A DNA stretch of 64,000 nucleotides from Rhodococcus qingshengii JCM 15477 (GCF_023221595.1 NZ_CP096563.1:1904501-1968500); one strand, 5' to 3'; positions 1 to 9,427 are shown, counted from the stretch's first letter. Notes: generated from the sequence alone by a model not told the origin. Numbers and translations are program-made.

Positions 1-189
1 CAGCTCGAGTGCGAAGTGGTGATCGACTGCTCGCCTCGTCTGCCGAACGAAACGCTGAAGGAAGAGGCCGACATTCAGGTGGGCGACTCGGTTGCCCCGA
101 GAACTGTTCTCGAATCCATCCGCGAAGGGCGCTTTGCAGGGTTTACTACTAGAACGAGTTTCAATTCTGCAGAGAGGGCTATCTCATGA
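1..189 (+). CDS. C-terminal end of a FadH/OYE-family flavin oxidoreductase (mycofactocin-associated type 1), partial
   Basis: The frame is open from base 1 and stops at 187-189, giving the last 62 residues of a protein that begins upstream of the window. The tail contains GDSVAPRTVLESIREGRFAG, which matches the conserved C-terminal FAD-contact segment of 2,4-dienoyl-CoA reductase/OYE-type enzymes (G-D-x-VAPR, then an EGR-x-AG helix). The next gene starts inside its stop codon (ATGA), so the two are translationally coupled. Because the neighbours are a mycofactocin-type SDR and a second OYE enzyme, I infer this is the FadH/OYE type 1 protein often found in mycofactocin loci. Only the tail is visible, so the exact family rests on context. 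Confidence 0.6.
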   Translation, partial: QLECEVVIDCSPRLPNETLKEEADIQVGDSVAPRTVLESIREGRFAGFTTRTSFNSAERAIS

Positions 190-1013
190 CACAGGGTTCA
201 GTTCGTTCGCTCGAAGGTCGCGTTGCTTTCATCACCGGCGCAGCGCGCGGTCAAGGACGTGCGCACGCGGTCAAGATGGCGCGCGAGGGAGCAGCGATCA
301 TCGCGGTCGACGTATGCGCGTCGGTGGCGTCGGACAATTCCTACGACGCAGCAACTTCCGAGGACTTTGCCGAGACGATACGTCTGGTGGAAGCGGAGGG
401 CGGGAAGATCCTCGCCCGCGAGGTCGATGTCCGTGACGGCGCAGCGCTCACCGCGGTGGTCAAGGACGGCGTCGAACAGTTCGGACGTCTCGACATCGTG
501 GTCGCCAACGCCGGGGTCTGCAACTGGAATCGATTCTGGGAAATGTCGGACGAGCAGTGGGAAACTCTGATCGACATCAACCTGACCGGAGTCTGGAAAA
601 CCCTCAAGGCCTCGGTGCCGGCGATCATCGAGGGTGGGCGCGGTGGATCGATCATCGTGGTCAGTTCGGTGGCCGGGCTCAAGGCGCTGCCCGGACAGGC
701 GCACTACGCGAGCGCCAAGTTCGGTCTCGTCGGTCTGACGCAGGCCGCGGCAAAGGAACTGGGGGAGTACAAGATCAGGGTCAACTCGATCCATCCTTAC
801 GGAGTGAATACGCCGATGGGGGTCGACCAGGGCGCGCTCGAGGTATTTGCAAAGTTTCCGCAGTACCTTCCCAACTTCACTCCGATCCTCTCCGACATCG
901 CTTTCGCCGAACCTGACGAGATCGCCGATACCGTCCTGTGGCTCGCCGGTGACGGTTCCCGCACCGTCACGGCAAGTCATATCGCGCTCGATCAAGGAAA
1001 CTCCAAGGTCTGA
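186..1013 (+). CDS. Mycofactocin-coupled SDR family oxidoreductase
   Basis: This 275-residue short-chain dehydrogenase probably oxidises a secondary alcohol or reduces a ketone using a tightly held NAD that is recycled through mycofactocin. The N-terminus has the Rossmann motif GAARGQGRAHA (about residues 19-29). The catalytic Ser lies in VVSSVAG, and Tyr and Lys in HYASAKFG (about residues 177-184). The RGQGRAHA variant of the glycine motif and the extra loop after the first beta-alpha unit (VDVCASVASDNSYDAAT) are typical of carveol-dehydrogenase-like, mycofactocin-coupled SDRs. The start overlaps the stop of the upstream OYE gene and the stop overlaps the start of the next gene, so the three form one translational unit. 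The physiological substrate cannot be read from the sequence. Confidence 0.85.
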   Translation: MTQGSVRSLEGRVAFITGAARGQGRAHAVKMAREGAAIIAVDVCASVASDNSYDAATSEDFAETIRLVEAEGGKILAREVDVRDGAALTAVVKDGVEQFGRLDIVVANAGVCNWNRFWEMSDEQWETLIDINLTGVWKTLKASVPAIIEGGRGGSIIVVSSVAGLKALPGQAHYASAKFGLVGLTQAAAKELGEYKIRVNSIHPYGVNTPMGVDQGALEVFAKFPQYLPNFTPILSDIAFAEPDEIADTVLWLAGDGSRTVTASHIALDQGNSKV

Positions 1014-2962
1014 TGACGCCGTACCCGCGCCTCTTCGCGCCACTGCGCCTGGGCAACCTGACACTCCGCAATCGGGTGGTGTTCTCCGCACACCTGACCA
1101 ATTACGCGGAGAACGGGTTGCCGACGGAGCAGCACGCGAGCTATTACGAGGCGCGGGCACGCGGCGGTGCGGGTCTGATCATCACCGAGGAACACTCGAC
1201 GCATCCTTCGGATCGACCGTACGAGAAGATGATTGCGGGCTATCGGCCCGAAGCGATCGAGGGATACCGGCGGATCACCGACGCCGTTCATGCGCATGGT
1301 TCGTCGATTCTCGCGCAGATCAACCACAATGGGGGTCAGGGCGCTGGAACCTATTCGCGATCGCCGCTGTTGGCGCCGAGCGCCGTTGCGGATCCGTTGT
1401 TCCGCGAGGTGCCCAAGGCTGTCGACGACGCGGACATCGCCGAGATTCTCGCAGGGTTCGCCCTTGTTGCGCGCAACTGCGTTGCCGGTGGCTTCGACGG
1501 GGTGGAATTGCAGGCGTCGCAGTCGTCCATCGTGCGCGCGTTTCTCGCACCCTCGACCAACCTGCGCACTGATCGCTACGGCGGGGGCGTGGCACATCGT
1601 GCACGGTTCCTTCTCGAAGTGCTCGGGGTACTGCGTAAGGCCATCGGCCCGGATCGTGCCCTCGGTGTGCGCCTGAGTGGATACGAAGGAACGCGGGGTG
1701 GCATCGAACTGTCCGACGCAGTAGCCACCGCTCAACTCATCGAAGCTGACGGTTACGTCGACTACATCAACACCACCGTCGGAATGGCCACGGAAACACT
1801 GCATCTGGTCGAAGCATCGATGGCTGTACCCACCGGCTACGCCAACTTCGTCCCGTCTGCGATCAGGGAGGTCGTCGATCTTCCAGTCGTCGGAGTCGGC
1901 CGTTTCAAGACGCCGGAGCAAGCCGAAGCCGCACTCGAGGACGGTGTATGCGATCTGGTGGGAGTAGTTCGCGGGCAGATCGCCGATCCGGATTTTGTGA
2001 ACAAGGCGCGTGCTGGTCAATCGGTACAGGTGCGAACCTGCCTGTCCTGCAACCAGGAATGCGTCGGGCGGATGGGTCTGGGACGTTGGTTGGGGTGCAC
2101 CGAAAATCCGCGCGCCGGTCGGGAATCGGTACCGCTGCCGATGCCGCGGCGACGGGGCCGCACGGTGGTGGTGGTCGGTGGTGGCCCGGCCGGCCTGCAA
2201 GCTGCGGCTACAGCGGCCCAGCGAGGTCATGCGGTGACGCTGTTCGAGCGTGAACGAAGACTTGGGGGACAGATTCTTACCGCCTCGGTGGTACCGGCTC
2301 GCCGTGAGCTCGCCGACCTCGTCCGGAATCTCGAATCTGAGTGTCGCCGAAGCGGTGTGACGATCGAGTTGGATGCTGGAGCTGATCTCGCGATCGTGGA
2401 GGAGCGCGCGCCCGAGGTGGTCGTGATTGCAACCGGAGCGCGGCCTGTGCGACCGGCGTGGGCGGGTGGATCAGAGCGTGTGGTGGGTGTTCGAGACGTT
2501 CTCGACGGCAAGATTCTGCCGAGTGGAACGGTGCTCGTCTACGACGAACTGGGATTCCATCAAGGTACGTCGGTGGCGGAGTTCCTCGCTGATCGAGGCT
2601 GTGCCGTCACGATCGCGACCAACGGCATGGTGGTCGCGCAGGACCTGAGCATCACCCTGGATTTCGAGGGGTGGAACCGCCGGGCGTTCGAGAAGTCGAT
2701 CGGTCAACGGACAGATCTGATGGTGACTTCGGTGAGCGCTGGGGCCTCGCCGCTCGTGAGCTTGGTTCACCTTCCGACGGGTGTGACCGAGGAAGTTGCA
2801 GTCGACTGGGTGGTCTTCGCGACACAGCAGGAACCTGTCGACGAGTTGTGGAACACCTTGCAGGGAAGCTGTTTCGAGAAATTTCGCATCGGTGACGCCT
2901 TGTCTCCGAGGCGTTCGCACGCGGCCGTCATCGAGGGGCATCGGGCCGCGTTGGCGATATAG
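1013..2962 (+). CDS. FadH/OYE family oxidoreductase (mycofactocin system type 2)
   Basis: A 649-residue multidomain flavoenzyme like 2,4-dienoyl-CoA reductase. Residues about 1-330 form the FMN-binding TIM barrel of Old Yellow Enzyme. The cysteines in CLSCNQECVG and the later LGCTENP (about residues 343-365) fit the 4Fe-4S ligand set of this family. A FAD-binding Rossmann motif follows (VVVVGGGPAGLQAA, about residue 385), then an NAD(P)-binding region. Proteins of this layout reduce C=C or dehydrogenate amines; in mycofactocin clusters they are thought to feed or draw electrons in the same pathway as the SDR. ATG at 1013 shares one base with the previous stop. After its stop the run of cluster genes is interrupted by the HNH gene. 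Confidence 0.85.
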   Translation: MTPYPRLFAPLRLGNLTLRNRVVFSAHLTNYAENGLPTEQHASYYEARARGGAGLIITEEHSTHPSDRPYEKMIAGYRPEAIEGYRRITDAVHAHGSSILAQINHNGGQGAGTYSRSPLLAPSAVADPLFREVPKAVDDADIAEILAGFALVARNCVAGGFDGVELQASQSSIVRAFLAPSTNLRTDRYGGGVAHRARFLLEVLGVLRKAIGPDRALGVRLSGYEGTRGGIELSDAVATAQLIEADGYVDYINTTVGMATETLHLVEASMAVPTGYANFVPSAIREVVDLPVVGVGRFKTPEQAEAALEDGVCDLVGVVRGQIADPDFVNKARAGQSVQVRTCLSCNQECVGRMGLGRWLGCTENPRAGRESVPLPMPRRRGRTVVVVGGGPAGLQAAATAAQRGHAVTLFERERRLGGQILTASVVPARRELADLVRNLESECRRSGVTIELDAGADLAIVEERAPEVVVIATGARPVRPAWAGGSERVVGVRDVLDGKILPSGTVLVYDELGFHQGTSVAEFLADRGCAVTIATNGMVVAQDLSITLDFEGWNRRAFEKSIGQRTDLMVTSVSAGASPLVSLVHLPTGVTEEVAVDWVVFATQQEPVDELWNTLQGSCFEKFRIGDALSPRRSHAAVIEGHRAALAI

Positions 2963-2984
2963 TCGTCCGTTTTGTCCCTGGTTC

Positions 2985-3001
2985 TCGAAAGTATGTTTTG
3001 A
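2985..3001 (+). promoter_or_regulatory. Degenerate LexA (SOS) box-like site before the HNH gene
   Basis: The bases TCGAAA-GTAT-GTTTTGA resemble the actinobacterial SOS box TCGAAC-N4-GTTCGA, with the left arm and GTT conserved but the right arm decayed (8 of 12 defined positions). It sits directly on the gene start. In Mycobacterium tuberculosis several 13E12-repeat genes are known LexA targets, so a site here makes sense, but the match is weak. Confidence 0.35.
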
Positions 3002-3003
3002 GC

Positions 3004-4242
3004 ATGGACAGTCGGGAAGCGTGGCAACTGGATGGCGTGGGCCTCAAGAGTGAGGTTCTGGATCTGGTGCGCGCCCGGCACGAGTTGCAGTCGCGGATGG
3101 TGTTGCTGATCGTGGAGATGTTTTCCCGTGAGGTTCTTGGCGGGAAGGGTTTTCGGGCGATCGCGCAGTGGTTGCATGGGTCGACGAATCTGGAGATCGG
3201 TGAGTGCAGTCTGCTGGTCGGGTTGGCGCGGTTGTTGATGCTCGAACCCGTGGTGGGCGATGCGTTTCATCGCGGTGACGTGGATGCGTTGAAGGCGCGG
3301 CAGGTGGCGTCGTTTTGTCAGCATCCGCCGAAGAACATGACGCCGGCGGATGTGGACAAGGCCCGCGGGATCTTGTTGGGCCTGGCGTCGAAGAACATTG
3401 CGGATTGTGATGCGGTGCGGGCGGCGATCCGGCGGATCGAGAAGCAGTACGGCAAACGCGAGGACGGGGTTCCGGTCGGGGAAGATTCGGAGCGGAACGA
3501 GTTCTACGCGTCGAAAGGCCTGTACGGCAGAGTAACTGTGAAGGGCGACCTAGATGCTGTGAACGGGGCCCGGTTGATCACATTGTTGTCGAGCCTGTCG
3601 GCTCCGACACCGGAGAAGGACGGCGCCAAAGACACCCGCACCCCGGCATTACGACGTGCGGACGGGTTCTGCGAACTGTTGCGCCGGTACGAGCGGGCGG
3701 GGTTGGGTCCGATCGAAGGCGGAGTGAAACCGCACATCACCGTTACCGCGTCCGCGAAAGACATGACCGACCTCAAGGCGTTGAAAGACCTCCTGCCGTC
3801 CACCGAAGAACTCGGATTTGCGTGGACCGATTGGGTGGGCCCGATCAGTATCGACACTGCGCGGATGTTGGCGTGCGACTGCACCGTGACGCGGATCTTG
3901 TTGGACGAGAATGGTGTTCCGCTCGACTGCGGTAAGGAAGCGAGAACAGCAACGGTGCCGCAGCGGCGGGCTCTTGCGGTTCGTGATGGTGGGTGCGCGT
4001 TTCCGGGATGTGGGACACCGCCGGGGTGGTGCGATGCCCATCATATTGTTCACTGGAACGATGGCGGCCCAACGGGTCTCGACAATCTGATCTTGTTGTG
4101 CGGTCATCACCACCGGACGATGCACCACACGGAGTGGCGGGTGGAGATCGGGCCGGATCGGAGGTCGGTGTTCTACCCACCGATGTCTGTTGATCCGCAT
4201 CAGCAGCCGATCGGCGGGAACAGCCCACCCACAGCGGCGTGA
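3004..4242 (+). CDS. DUF222 domain HNH endonuclease signature protein (13E12 repeat family)
   Basis: The N-terminal 300 residues are the DUF222 helical region. The C-terminus carries a clear HNH nuclease motif: CAFPGC (about residues 335-340), WCDAHHIVHWNDGGPT, then LILLCGHHHRTMH, giving the paired cysteine/histidine zinc ligands and catalytic His. Family members are present in many dispersed copies in mycobacteria and rhodococci and are regarded as mobile or selfish; their targets are mostly unknown. ATG 3004 is used; an in-frame TTG at 2998 is possible, and no good ribosome binding site is visible for either. The gene separates the OYE gene from mftE, is followed by its own hairpin and is therefore likely an insertion into the mycofactocin cluster. 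Confidence 0.85.
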   Translation: MDSREAWQLDGVGLKSEVLDLVRARHELQSRMVLLIVEMFSREVLGGKGFRAIAQWLHGSTNLEIGECSLLVGLARLLMLEPVVGDAFHRGDVDALKARQVASFCQHPPKNMTPADVDKARGILLGLASKNIADCDAVRAAIRRIEKQYGKREDGVPVGEDSERNEFYASKGLYGRVTVKGDLDAVNGARLITLLSSLSAPTPEKDGAKDTRTPALRRADGFCELLRRYERAGLGPIEGGVKPHITVTASAKDMTDLKALKDLLPSTEELGFAWTDWVGPISIDTARMLACDCTVTRILLDENGVPLDCGKEARTATVPQRRALAVRDGGCAFPGCGTPPGWCDAHHIVHWNDGGPTGLDNLILLCGHHHRTMHHTEWRVEIGPDRRSVFYPPMSVDPHQQPIGGNSPPTAA

Positions 4243-4259
4243 ACCGCGACAACTGACGA

Positions 4260-4293
4260 ATACGCCGGGGCACAACAAAATGCCCCGGTGTAT
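4260..4293 (+). terminator. Hairpin terminator after the HNH gene
   Basis: A 13-bp stem (ATACGCCGGGGCA with TGCCCCGGTGTAT, one G-U pair) closes an A-rich 8-base loop. There is no T-run. It would isolate the HNH gene from mftE, which then needs its own promoter. Confidence 0.55.
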
Positions 4294-4342
4294 CCGCATG
4301 CAGTGTTGCGGTGGGAGGGGCCCGCACCAATACGATCGGGGG

Positions 4343-5035
4343 ATGAGTTCTCCGCGTGACCTTGCTGCCATCCCGAGTCCTGCGCTCGAGGGCACTGCGC
4401 TCACCGTCGTGGTCCCGGTCGGTTCTTTCGAACAACACGGACCGCACCTGCCTCTCGATACCGACACTCGGATCGCGAGAGCAGTCGCACAGGCTCTGCC
4501 CGACGTCGTCGTGGCCCCGGCCATCGAATACGGGGCGAGCGGCGAACACGAAGGGTTTGCCGGCACGATTTCGATCGGTGCCGAGGCTATGGAAACCGTC
4601 GTCGTCGAATACGGAAGGTCGGCGTTCAGATGGACGAAGCGGGTGCTGTTCGTCAACGGCCACGGCGGAAATGGTCCCGCATTGGCCAAAGCGGTGGCAC
4701 TTCTGCGGTATGAGGGGCGTGATGCTGCTTGGGCGCCGTGCGCTGTTCCGGGTGCCGACGCGCATGCCGGACACACTGAAACGAGCCTATTGCTGCACCT
4801 TTCGCCCGATTTGGTGCACATGAGCCTTGCTGAGACAGGAAATTTGTCTCCTATCGCGGACCTGATGCCAGGAATGCGTTCGGGCGGTATGGTCGCTGTG
4901 TCGCAAAACGGCGTTCTCGGCAATCCAGTCGGGGCTACCGCCGAAGACGGCGCATACATCTTCGGTGAGTTGGTAGGACGCGTGACGGATGGACTGGCCC
5001 GGTGGGAGCCTGGTCCAGATGGGAGGCTTCGGTGA
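4343..5035 (+). CDS. mftE: Mycofactocin precursor peptide peptidase MftE (creatininase family)
   Basis: A 230-residue creatininase-fold metalloenzyme. In mycofactocin synthesis MftE cuts the MftC-modified precursor peptide MftA to release the C-terminal Val-Tyr-derived dipeptide (AHDP). The metal-binding signature [16 protein letters not shown] (residues about 24-39) supplies Glu, His and Asp ligands; VNGHGGNG and [10 protein letters not shown] provide the other conserved His and Glu. ATG 4343 is preferred because GGGGG lies just before it and the protein begins right at the family core; an upstream in-frame start at 4190 would add 51 residues overlapping the HNH gene. The mftF gene follows. 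The gene is complete, and its family is one of the clearest calls in the window. Confidence 0.9.
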   Translation: MSSPRDLAAIPSPALEGTALTVVVPVGSFEQHGPHLPLDTDTRIARAVAQALPDVVVAPAIEYGASGEHEGFAGTISIGAEAMETVVVEYGRSAFRWTKRVLFVNGHGGNGPALAKAVALLRYEGRDAAWAPCAVPGADAHAGHTETSLLLHLSPDLVHMSLAETGNLSPIADLMPGMRSGGMVAVSQNGVLGNPVGATAEDGAYIFGELVGRVTDGLARWEPGPDGRLR

Positions 5036-5132
5036 CGACCACGACCGAGTGGGGGCGGACGGTCCACCTGCGACGGCTTTCGAGGCTGCGACGAGTTGCA
5101 GCACGACGGGCTACGTCCCTTACGATCATCTG

Positions 5133-6530
5133 ATGCGACCAGCAAGACTCCCCGACGGCTTCGGCATTCGGTTGGACCCCAAGGTGCGCACGTACTCGGG
5201 TGGCCGGGTACTCATCGGCGGATCTCCGACGCGGATGCTCAAGCTGGCGCCGACGGCTGCGGCGATGATCGGTGACGGCTTCCTCGAGGTGGTCGATCAG
5301 CAGAGCGCTGCGGTTGCGCGACACCTTCTCGATTCAGGTGTCGCGAATCCTCGTCCGATGTCGACGCCGTCCGCTGCCGATGTCACGGTCGTGATTCCGG
5401 TCAAGGACAACCAGGCCGGCGTCGAACGCCTATTGCCCGTCCTCAAGGATCTGACCGTCATCGTTGTCGACGACGGTTCGGAAGTGCCGGTGGAGCCCCG
5501 TCGCGCCTGCCCGGGCACCGGCACCATCACAGTGGTCCGGCACGAGAGTGCCCGCGGACCCTCGGCAGCGAGAAACTCGGGATTGCGTTCGGCCCAAACA
5601 CGTTTCGTAGCTTTCCTGGACTCCGACGTCATACCGCGTGCCGGTTGGCTCGAGTTGATGTTGGGCCACTTCAGCGATCCGGGGGTTGCCCTTGTTGCAC
5701 CCCGCATCGTCGCCCTCGATCCGTACGGGACGGCGCTGGCGCGGTACGAGAACATGCGATCGTCTCTCGACCTCGGACGCAAGGAAGCTGCGGTGAAGTC
5801 GGGCAGTCCGGTCGCCTATGTCCCCAGCGCCGCCGTGATCGTCCGGCGCGACGTGGCACTCGAATGCAACGGTTTCGACGAGAGTCTCGAAGTAGCCGAG
5901 GACGTCGATTTCTGCTGGCGACTGCAGGCTGCGGGTTGGCGACTGAGGTACGAACCGGTTGCGCATGTCGCCCACGATCATCGAGTTCAGTTCGACAAGT
6001 GGTTCGCCAGGAGAGCGTTCTACGGCACGGGTGCGGCGCCGTTGGCTGCAAGACACGAGGGTTCGGTTCCGCCGATGGCGATGTCGTTCTCGACGCTCTT
6101 CGCGTGCATCGTCGCCGCAACACTGACCCGTTCCGGTCTTGCCGGCGCACTCGGCGCTTTGCTGTTTACCGTTTACCGGCTGCGAAAGATGTTCACCGGC
6201 CTGAGTCAACCCACCCGGATCGCGGCGATCCTCACCGCGCAGGGAGTTGTCGGCGGATTCTGGCAACTCGCCTCGGCAATGTGTCGTCACTACTGGCCCG
6301 TGACGCTCCTGGCGGTGATCGCCTCCAGGCGAATTCGGCGGCTGGCCGTCGCTGCAGCAGTCACCGAAGGTTTGGTGGACTGGTATCGCCACCGTGAGCC
6401 AGGCGGGCTGGGACCGGTTCGGTACGTCTTCTTCAAACGAGCCGACGACATCGCGTATGGAGCCGGACTCTGGCGTGGCGCATTCGACGCCCGCGACTGG
6501 GCGGCGCTGAAACCTCGAATCACCAAGTGA
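5133..6530 (+). CDS. mftF: Mycofactocin glycosyltransferase MftF
   Basis: A GT2-type glycosyltransferase of about 465 residues that adds beta-1,4-linked glucose units to premycofactocin. It begins with the family-specific N-terminal segment [17 protein letters not shown] and [12 protein letters not shown], then a GT-A domain with [19 protein letters not shown], the [11 protein letters not shown] loop and the metal-binding FLDSDV. A predicted membrane-associated C-terminal part follows ([21 protein letters not shown] and [13 protein letters not shown]). The start is uncertain. ATG 5133 gives the usual family length of about 470, but has no clear ribosome binding site; ATG 5019 (GGGAG 10 bases before) or ATG 4989 (overlapping mftE) are in frame and open. 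The stop overlaps the GTG start of mftG. Confidence 0.88.
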   Translation: MRPARLPDGFGIRLDPKVRTYSGGRVLIGGSPTRMLKLAPTAAAMIGDGFLEVVDQQSAAVARHLLDSGVANPRPMSTPSAADVTVVIPVKDNQAGVERLLPVLKDLTVIVVDDGSEVPVEPRRACPGTGTITVVRHESARGPSAARNSGLRSAQTRFVAFLDSDVIPRAGWLELMLGHFSDPGVALVAPRIVALDPYGTALARYENMRSSLDLGRKEAAVKSGSPVAYVPSAAVIVRRDVALECNGFDESLEVAEDVDFCWRLQAAGWRLRYEPVAHVAHDHRVQFDKWFARRAFYGTGAAPLAARHEGSVPPMAMSFSTLFACIVAATLTRSGLAGALGALLFTVYRLRKMFTGLSQPTRIAAILTAQGVVGGFWQLASAMCRHYWPVTLLAVIASRRIRRLAVAAAVTEGLVDWYRHREPGGLGPVRYVFFKRADDIAYGAGLWRGAFDARDWAALKPRITK

Positions 6531-8008
6531 CAGAAGCCGACTACGCAGATTTCCTGGTTGTCGGTGGTGGCACGTGTGGTTGCGTGGTCGCAGCCAGGCT
6601 CAGTGAAGATCCATCCGCCACGGTGATGCTCCTCGAATCGGGAAGCGGATATCGATCGGCGCTCGAACTCCCGGACGTCCTGGGTGATCCGTACCGACTG
6701 CCGGTCGGACCTGCGAGCGAATACACGTGGACCTATCCGGTCGAACTGACGCCGCGTCGGGCGTCCACAATTGCGCGGGGGCGGACACTCGGTGGATCCG
6801 GAGCCGTCAACGGTGCGTACTTCACCCGCGCGACCCGTGCTGATTTCGAGAATTGGCCGAGTTCATGGCGATACGACGACGTCTTGCCGTACTTCAAGAA
6901 GTCCGAAACGGATCGTGATTTCGAGGGCGAGTTCCACGGGACCGCCGGACCGATCCCGGTCGAGCGTCGAGCGTGGGACCAACTACATCCACTGAGCGGC
7001 GAGTTTCATGCGGCAGCGCTCGGAGCAGGCTTTCCCGACGACGTCGACAAGAATGCGCCGGACTCGTTCGGGGTGGGCCGAGTGCCACTGAACGTCTCGG
7101 ATCATCGTCGGATCAGTACGTCGATCGGCTATCTGATGCCGGCGTTGCACCGGCCGAATTTGCGGGTGGAATCCGGAGTGAACGTCATTCGCATCGCGTT
7201 CTCGGGTACCCGTGCGATCGGCGTCGACGTTCTCGACGACGGCAATGTCCGACGCATTCGTGCCGACCATGTGGTCGTGTGTTCGGGCGCGGTGGCGACA
7301 CCGCACATTCTCCTCAATTCCGGTGTTGGTCCAGCGGAACAACTTGTAGAGCAAGGAGTTTCCGTCGTTCTCGATCGACCGGGCGTCGGACAGAACTTCG
7401 TCGACCACCCGGAAGTGCTGCTGCCGTACCATTTTTCGAAGCCCCGCACGATTCGATCGCAGACTCCGGTGCTGGAGACAGCCCTCAACCTCGCTGAGAT
7501 CGAAATTCGTCCGTACACCGCATCTTTCACCGAACTGGTTCCCGGTGTGCCTCGCATGGACCACGGCGTCGGAGTGGTCCTCATGGCGCCGCACAGCCGG
7601 GGAAGCATCGAACTGGCATCGCGGGATCCCGCTGGGGCGCCGCGTATTCGGTACAACTACGTCGCGTCGGCGCACGATCGAGCTGCCATTCGGGAAGGGA
7701 TGCGGATCGCCGAGAATCTTCTCGAGTCGATCGCCGAGACGGGGTTGATCGATCGCCCCGTCGTGGAGTACACCGATGAGTGGGTCGAATCCCGCCTGGG
7801 AACGTCGCTGCATATGTCCGGTAGTTGCGTGATGGGTGCCGAGGCGGACCCGTTCGCAGTCGTCGACGGTCGGTGCCGTGTGATCGGCGCGCAAGGACTC
7901 AGTATTGTTGACACGTCAATCCTGCCGACGATCCCGACCCGCGGCCCGCATGCGACCGCGGTGATGGTTGCGGAACGAGCAAGCGCCATTCTGCTCGGTG
8001 ACGAGTGA
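6527..8008 (+). CDS. mftG: Mycofactocin-associated GMC oxidoreductase MftG
   Basis: A 493-residue glucose-methanol-choline type flavoprotein. The N-terminal FAD motif is [15 protein letters not shown], with VMLLESG at the end of the second strand; [17 protein letters not shown] is the second GMC signature, and the C-terminal part has [11 protein letters not shown] and [21 protein letters not shown]. MftG is known in mycobacteria to pass electrons from reduced mycofactocin (mycofactocinol) towards the respiratory chain during growth on ethanol. It starts with GTG overlapping the mftF stop by four bases, so the two are coupled. In this locus it is the last gene of the biosynthetic set; a GAF regulator and aldehyde dehydrogenase follow, which fits an alcohol-oxidation role. 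Confidence 0.88.
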   Translation: MTEADYADFLVVGGGTCGCVVAARLSEDPSATVMLLESGSGYRSALELPDVLGDPYRLPVGPASEYTWTYPVELTPRRASTIARGRTLGGSGAVNGAYFTRATRADFENWPSSWRYDDVLPYFKKSETDRDFEGEFHGTAGPIPVERRAWDQLHPLSGEFHAAALGAGFPDDVDKNAPDSFGVGRVPLNVSDHRRISTSIGYLMPALHRPNLRVESGVNVIRIAFSGTRAIGVDVLDDGNVRRIRADHVVVCSGAVATPHILLNSGVGPAEQLVEQGVSVVLDRPGVGQNFVDHPEVLLPYHFSKPRTIRSQTPVLETALNLAEIEIRPYTASFTELVPGVPRMDHGVGVVLMAPHSRGSIELASRDPAGAPRIRYNYVASAHDRAAIREGMRIAENLLESIAETGLIDRPVVEYTDEWVESRLGTSLHMSGSCVMGAEADPFAVVDGRCRVIGAQGLSIVDTSILPTIPTRGPHATAVMVAERASAILLGDE

Positions 8009-8113
8009 CCGCGAGGGGCAGCAGGCTGGGTCGGCAGTCATACCGAATGGTCGTTCTCGCCTATGGGCTGTGATCGGCGTTACAGTGGTCCACGGAGCGG
8101 AGGAACGCAAAAT

Positions 8114-9427
8114 ATGGCACGTGAACAGGCTGTGCCCGGCAACCCGTGGGTGGCGGTCAGGCCAGGCGATGACGTCGCGTTACTCGCGCGGCGACTTTCG
8201 TCTGCCCATCAGTCGTTCATCGATGCTCGCGGCGTGCCCGGCCAGGGGCTGACCGACGACTCCCATGTCCGCTCGGTCGTACTCGAGTCCTGGATGCGTA
8301 GCCGCAACAAGGGGGTAAATCCCGATGTGGTCGGCAACCCTGAGATGCTCGAAGGGTTGGAGCTCGAAAAATATCGCTCCGCGCATCCCATGTCACTGAT
8401 CCGTCCGGTGATTCGGAAACTCCTGGTGGAAGATGCTGCCGAGACCGGACTACTGATCGCGATCAGTGACGCACACGGTCGATTGCTCTGGGTGGAGGGT
8501 GACAACTCGGCCAAGGACAAGGCGTTGTCCATGAACTTCGTCGAAGGCGCCGATTGGAGCGAAGATCGTGTCGGCACCAATGCGCCGGGAACGGCGCTTG
8601 CTCTCGATCACTCCGTACAGATTTTCGGATCCGAGCATTTCAACCGAACCGTGCACGACTGGAGTTGTTCGGCCGCACCCGTCCACGATCCCACCACTGG
8701 TCAAATCCTTGGTGCCATCGACATCACCGGTGGTCCCAGGGTTGCGGTTCCCGAAGTGCTGTCACTGATCCGTGCAACTGTCGCGGCCGCCGAATCGGAA
8801 TTGCGATTCCATCTCTTGAACTCGCCCATCCCGCTCAGTGCCACGGCTCCGCGCCTCGAAACATTCGGTGCCGGCCGGCCGATGCTGGTTCGCGGCGGTG
8901 ACCGCATCCCGATTTCGCAGCGTCACGCCGAGATTCTCCTTCTGCTTTCCGAACACCCGGAGGGTCTCAGCTCCGACCACCTTGCGGTCCTGCTCGACGA
9001 GGGGGAGCTCGACGCAGTGACCATTCGCGCGGAAATGTCGCGGCTTCGTAAGGTTTTCGGTGCCGACCGGCTGGCTTCGCGCCCCTATCGGATCATCACG
9101 GAGTTCACGACAGATGTCGGCGATGTGCGGGCAGCGTTGGACCGAGGCGACGCAGCGACGGCGATGAAACTGTATTCGGGCCCGGTGCTGGCGGGCTCTG
9201 CCTCCCCGGGAATCGAAGAGGTGCGGGAAGAACTACGCACCAGGGTCCAGGCAGCTCTGCTGCGTGGAGGTGACGCCAACCTTCTGGCCCGGTGGACCAC
9301 GTCGGTGCACGGCCGCGAAGACTCAGTCGTGTGGGAGGCCTACCTGTCCACGTTGGATCCTCAATCTCCGTTGTATTCGCAGGTCCAGGCAAGAATTGAT
9401 CTCCTCGACCGCCAATTGGGCATCTGA
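8114..9427 (+). CDS. GAF-domain transcriptional regulator with SARP-like winged helix
   Basis: A 437-residue regulator probably controlling thcA and the ethanolamine genes. Residues about 70-230 match the GAF sensor of AcoR-type activators (FVEGADWSEDRVGTNAPGTAL, FNRTVHDWSCSAAPVHDP, GAIDITGG). Instead of the AAA+ and Fis-type HTH of classical AcoR, the C-terminus has a winged-helix segment (ISQRHAEILLLLSEHPEGLSSDHLAVLLDEG, then VTIRAEMSRLRKVFGADRLASRPYRI) followed by helices reminiscent of the bacterial transcriptional activation domain of SARP/AfsR proteins. ATG 8114 is chosen because GGAGG stands 10 bases upstream; a longer open frame begins at 8063. Ligand is unknown; AcoR-type GAF domains sense acetoin or aldehydes, so a small carbonyl compound is possible. 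Confidence 0.75.
   Translation: MAREQAVPGNPWVAVRPGDDVALLARRLSSAHQSFIDARGVPGQGLTDDSHVRSVVLESWMRSRNKGVNPDVVGNPEMLEGLELEKYRSAHPMSLIRPVIRKLLVEDAAETGLLIAISDAHGRLLWVEGDNSAKDKALSMNFVEGADWSEDRVGTNAPGTALALDHSVQIFGSEHFNRTVHDWSCSAAPVHDPTTGQILGAIDITGGPRVAVPEVLSLIRATVAAAESELRFHLLNSPIPLSATAPRLETFGAGRPMLVRGGDRIPISQRHAEILLLLSEHPEGLSSDHLAVLLDEGELDAVTIRAEMSRLRKVFGADRLASRPYRIITEFTTDVGDVRAALDRGDAATAMKLYSGPVLAGSASPGIEEVREELRTRVQAALLRGGDANLLARWTTSVHGREDSVVWEAYLSTLDPQSPLYSQVQARIDLLDRQLGI

Noticed and set aside
198..1160. Minus-strand frame opposite the SDR gene
   Set aside because: No domain and fully antisense to a complete SDR with catalytic residues.
4190..4342. N-terminal extension of MftE
   Set aside because: It would overlap the HNH gene and its terminator, and the family begins at the ATG at 4343 with a GGGGG before it.
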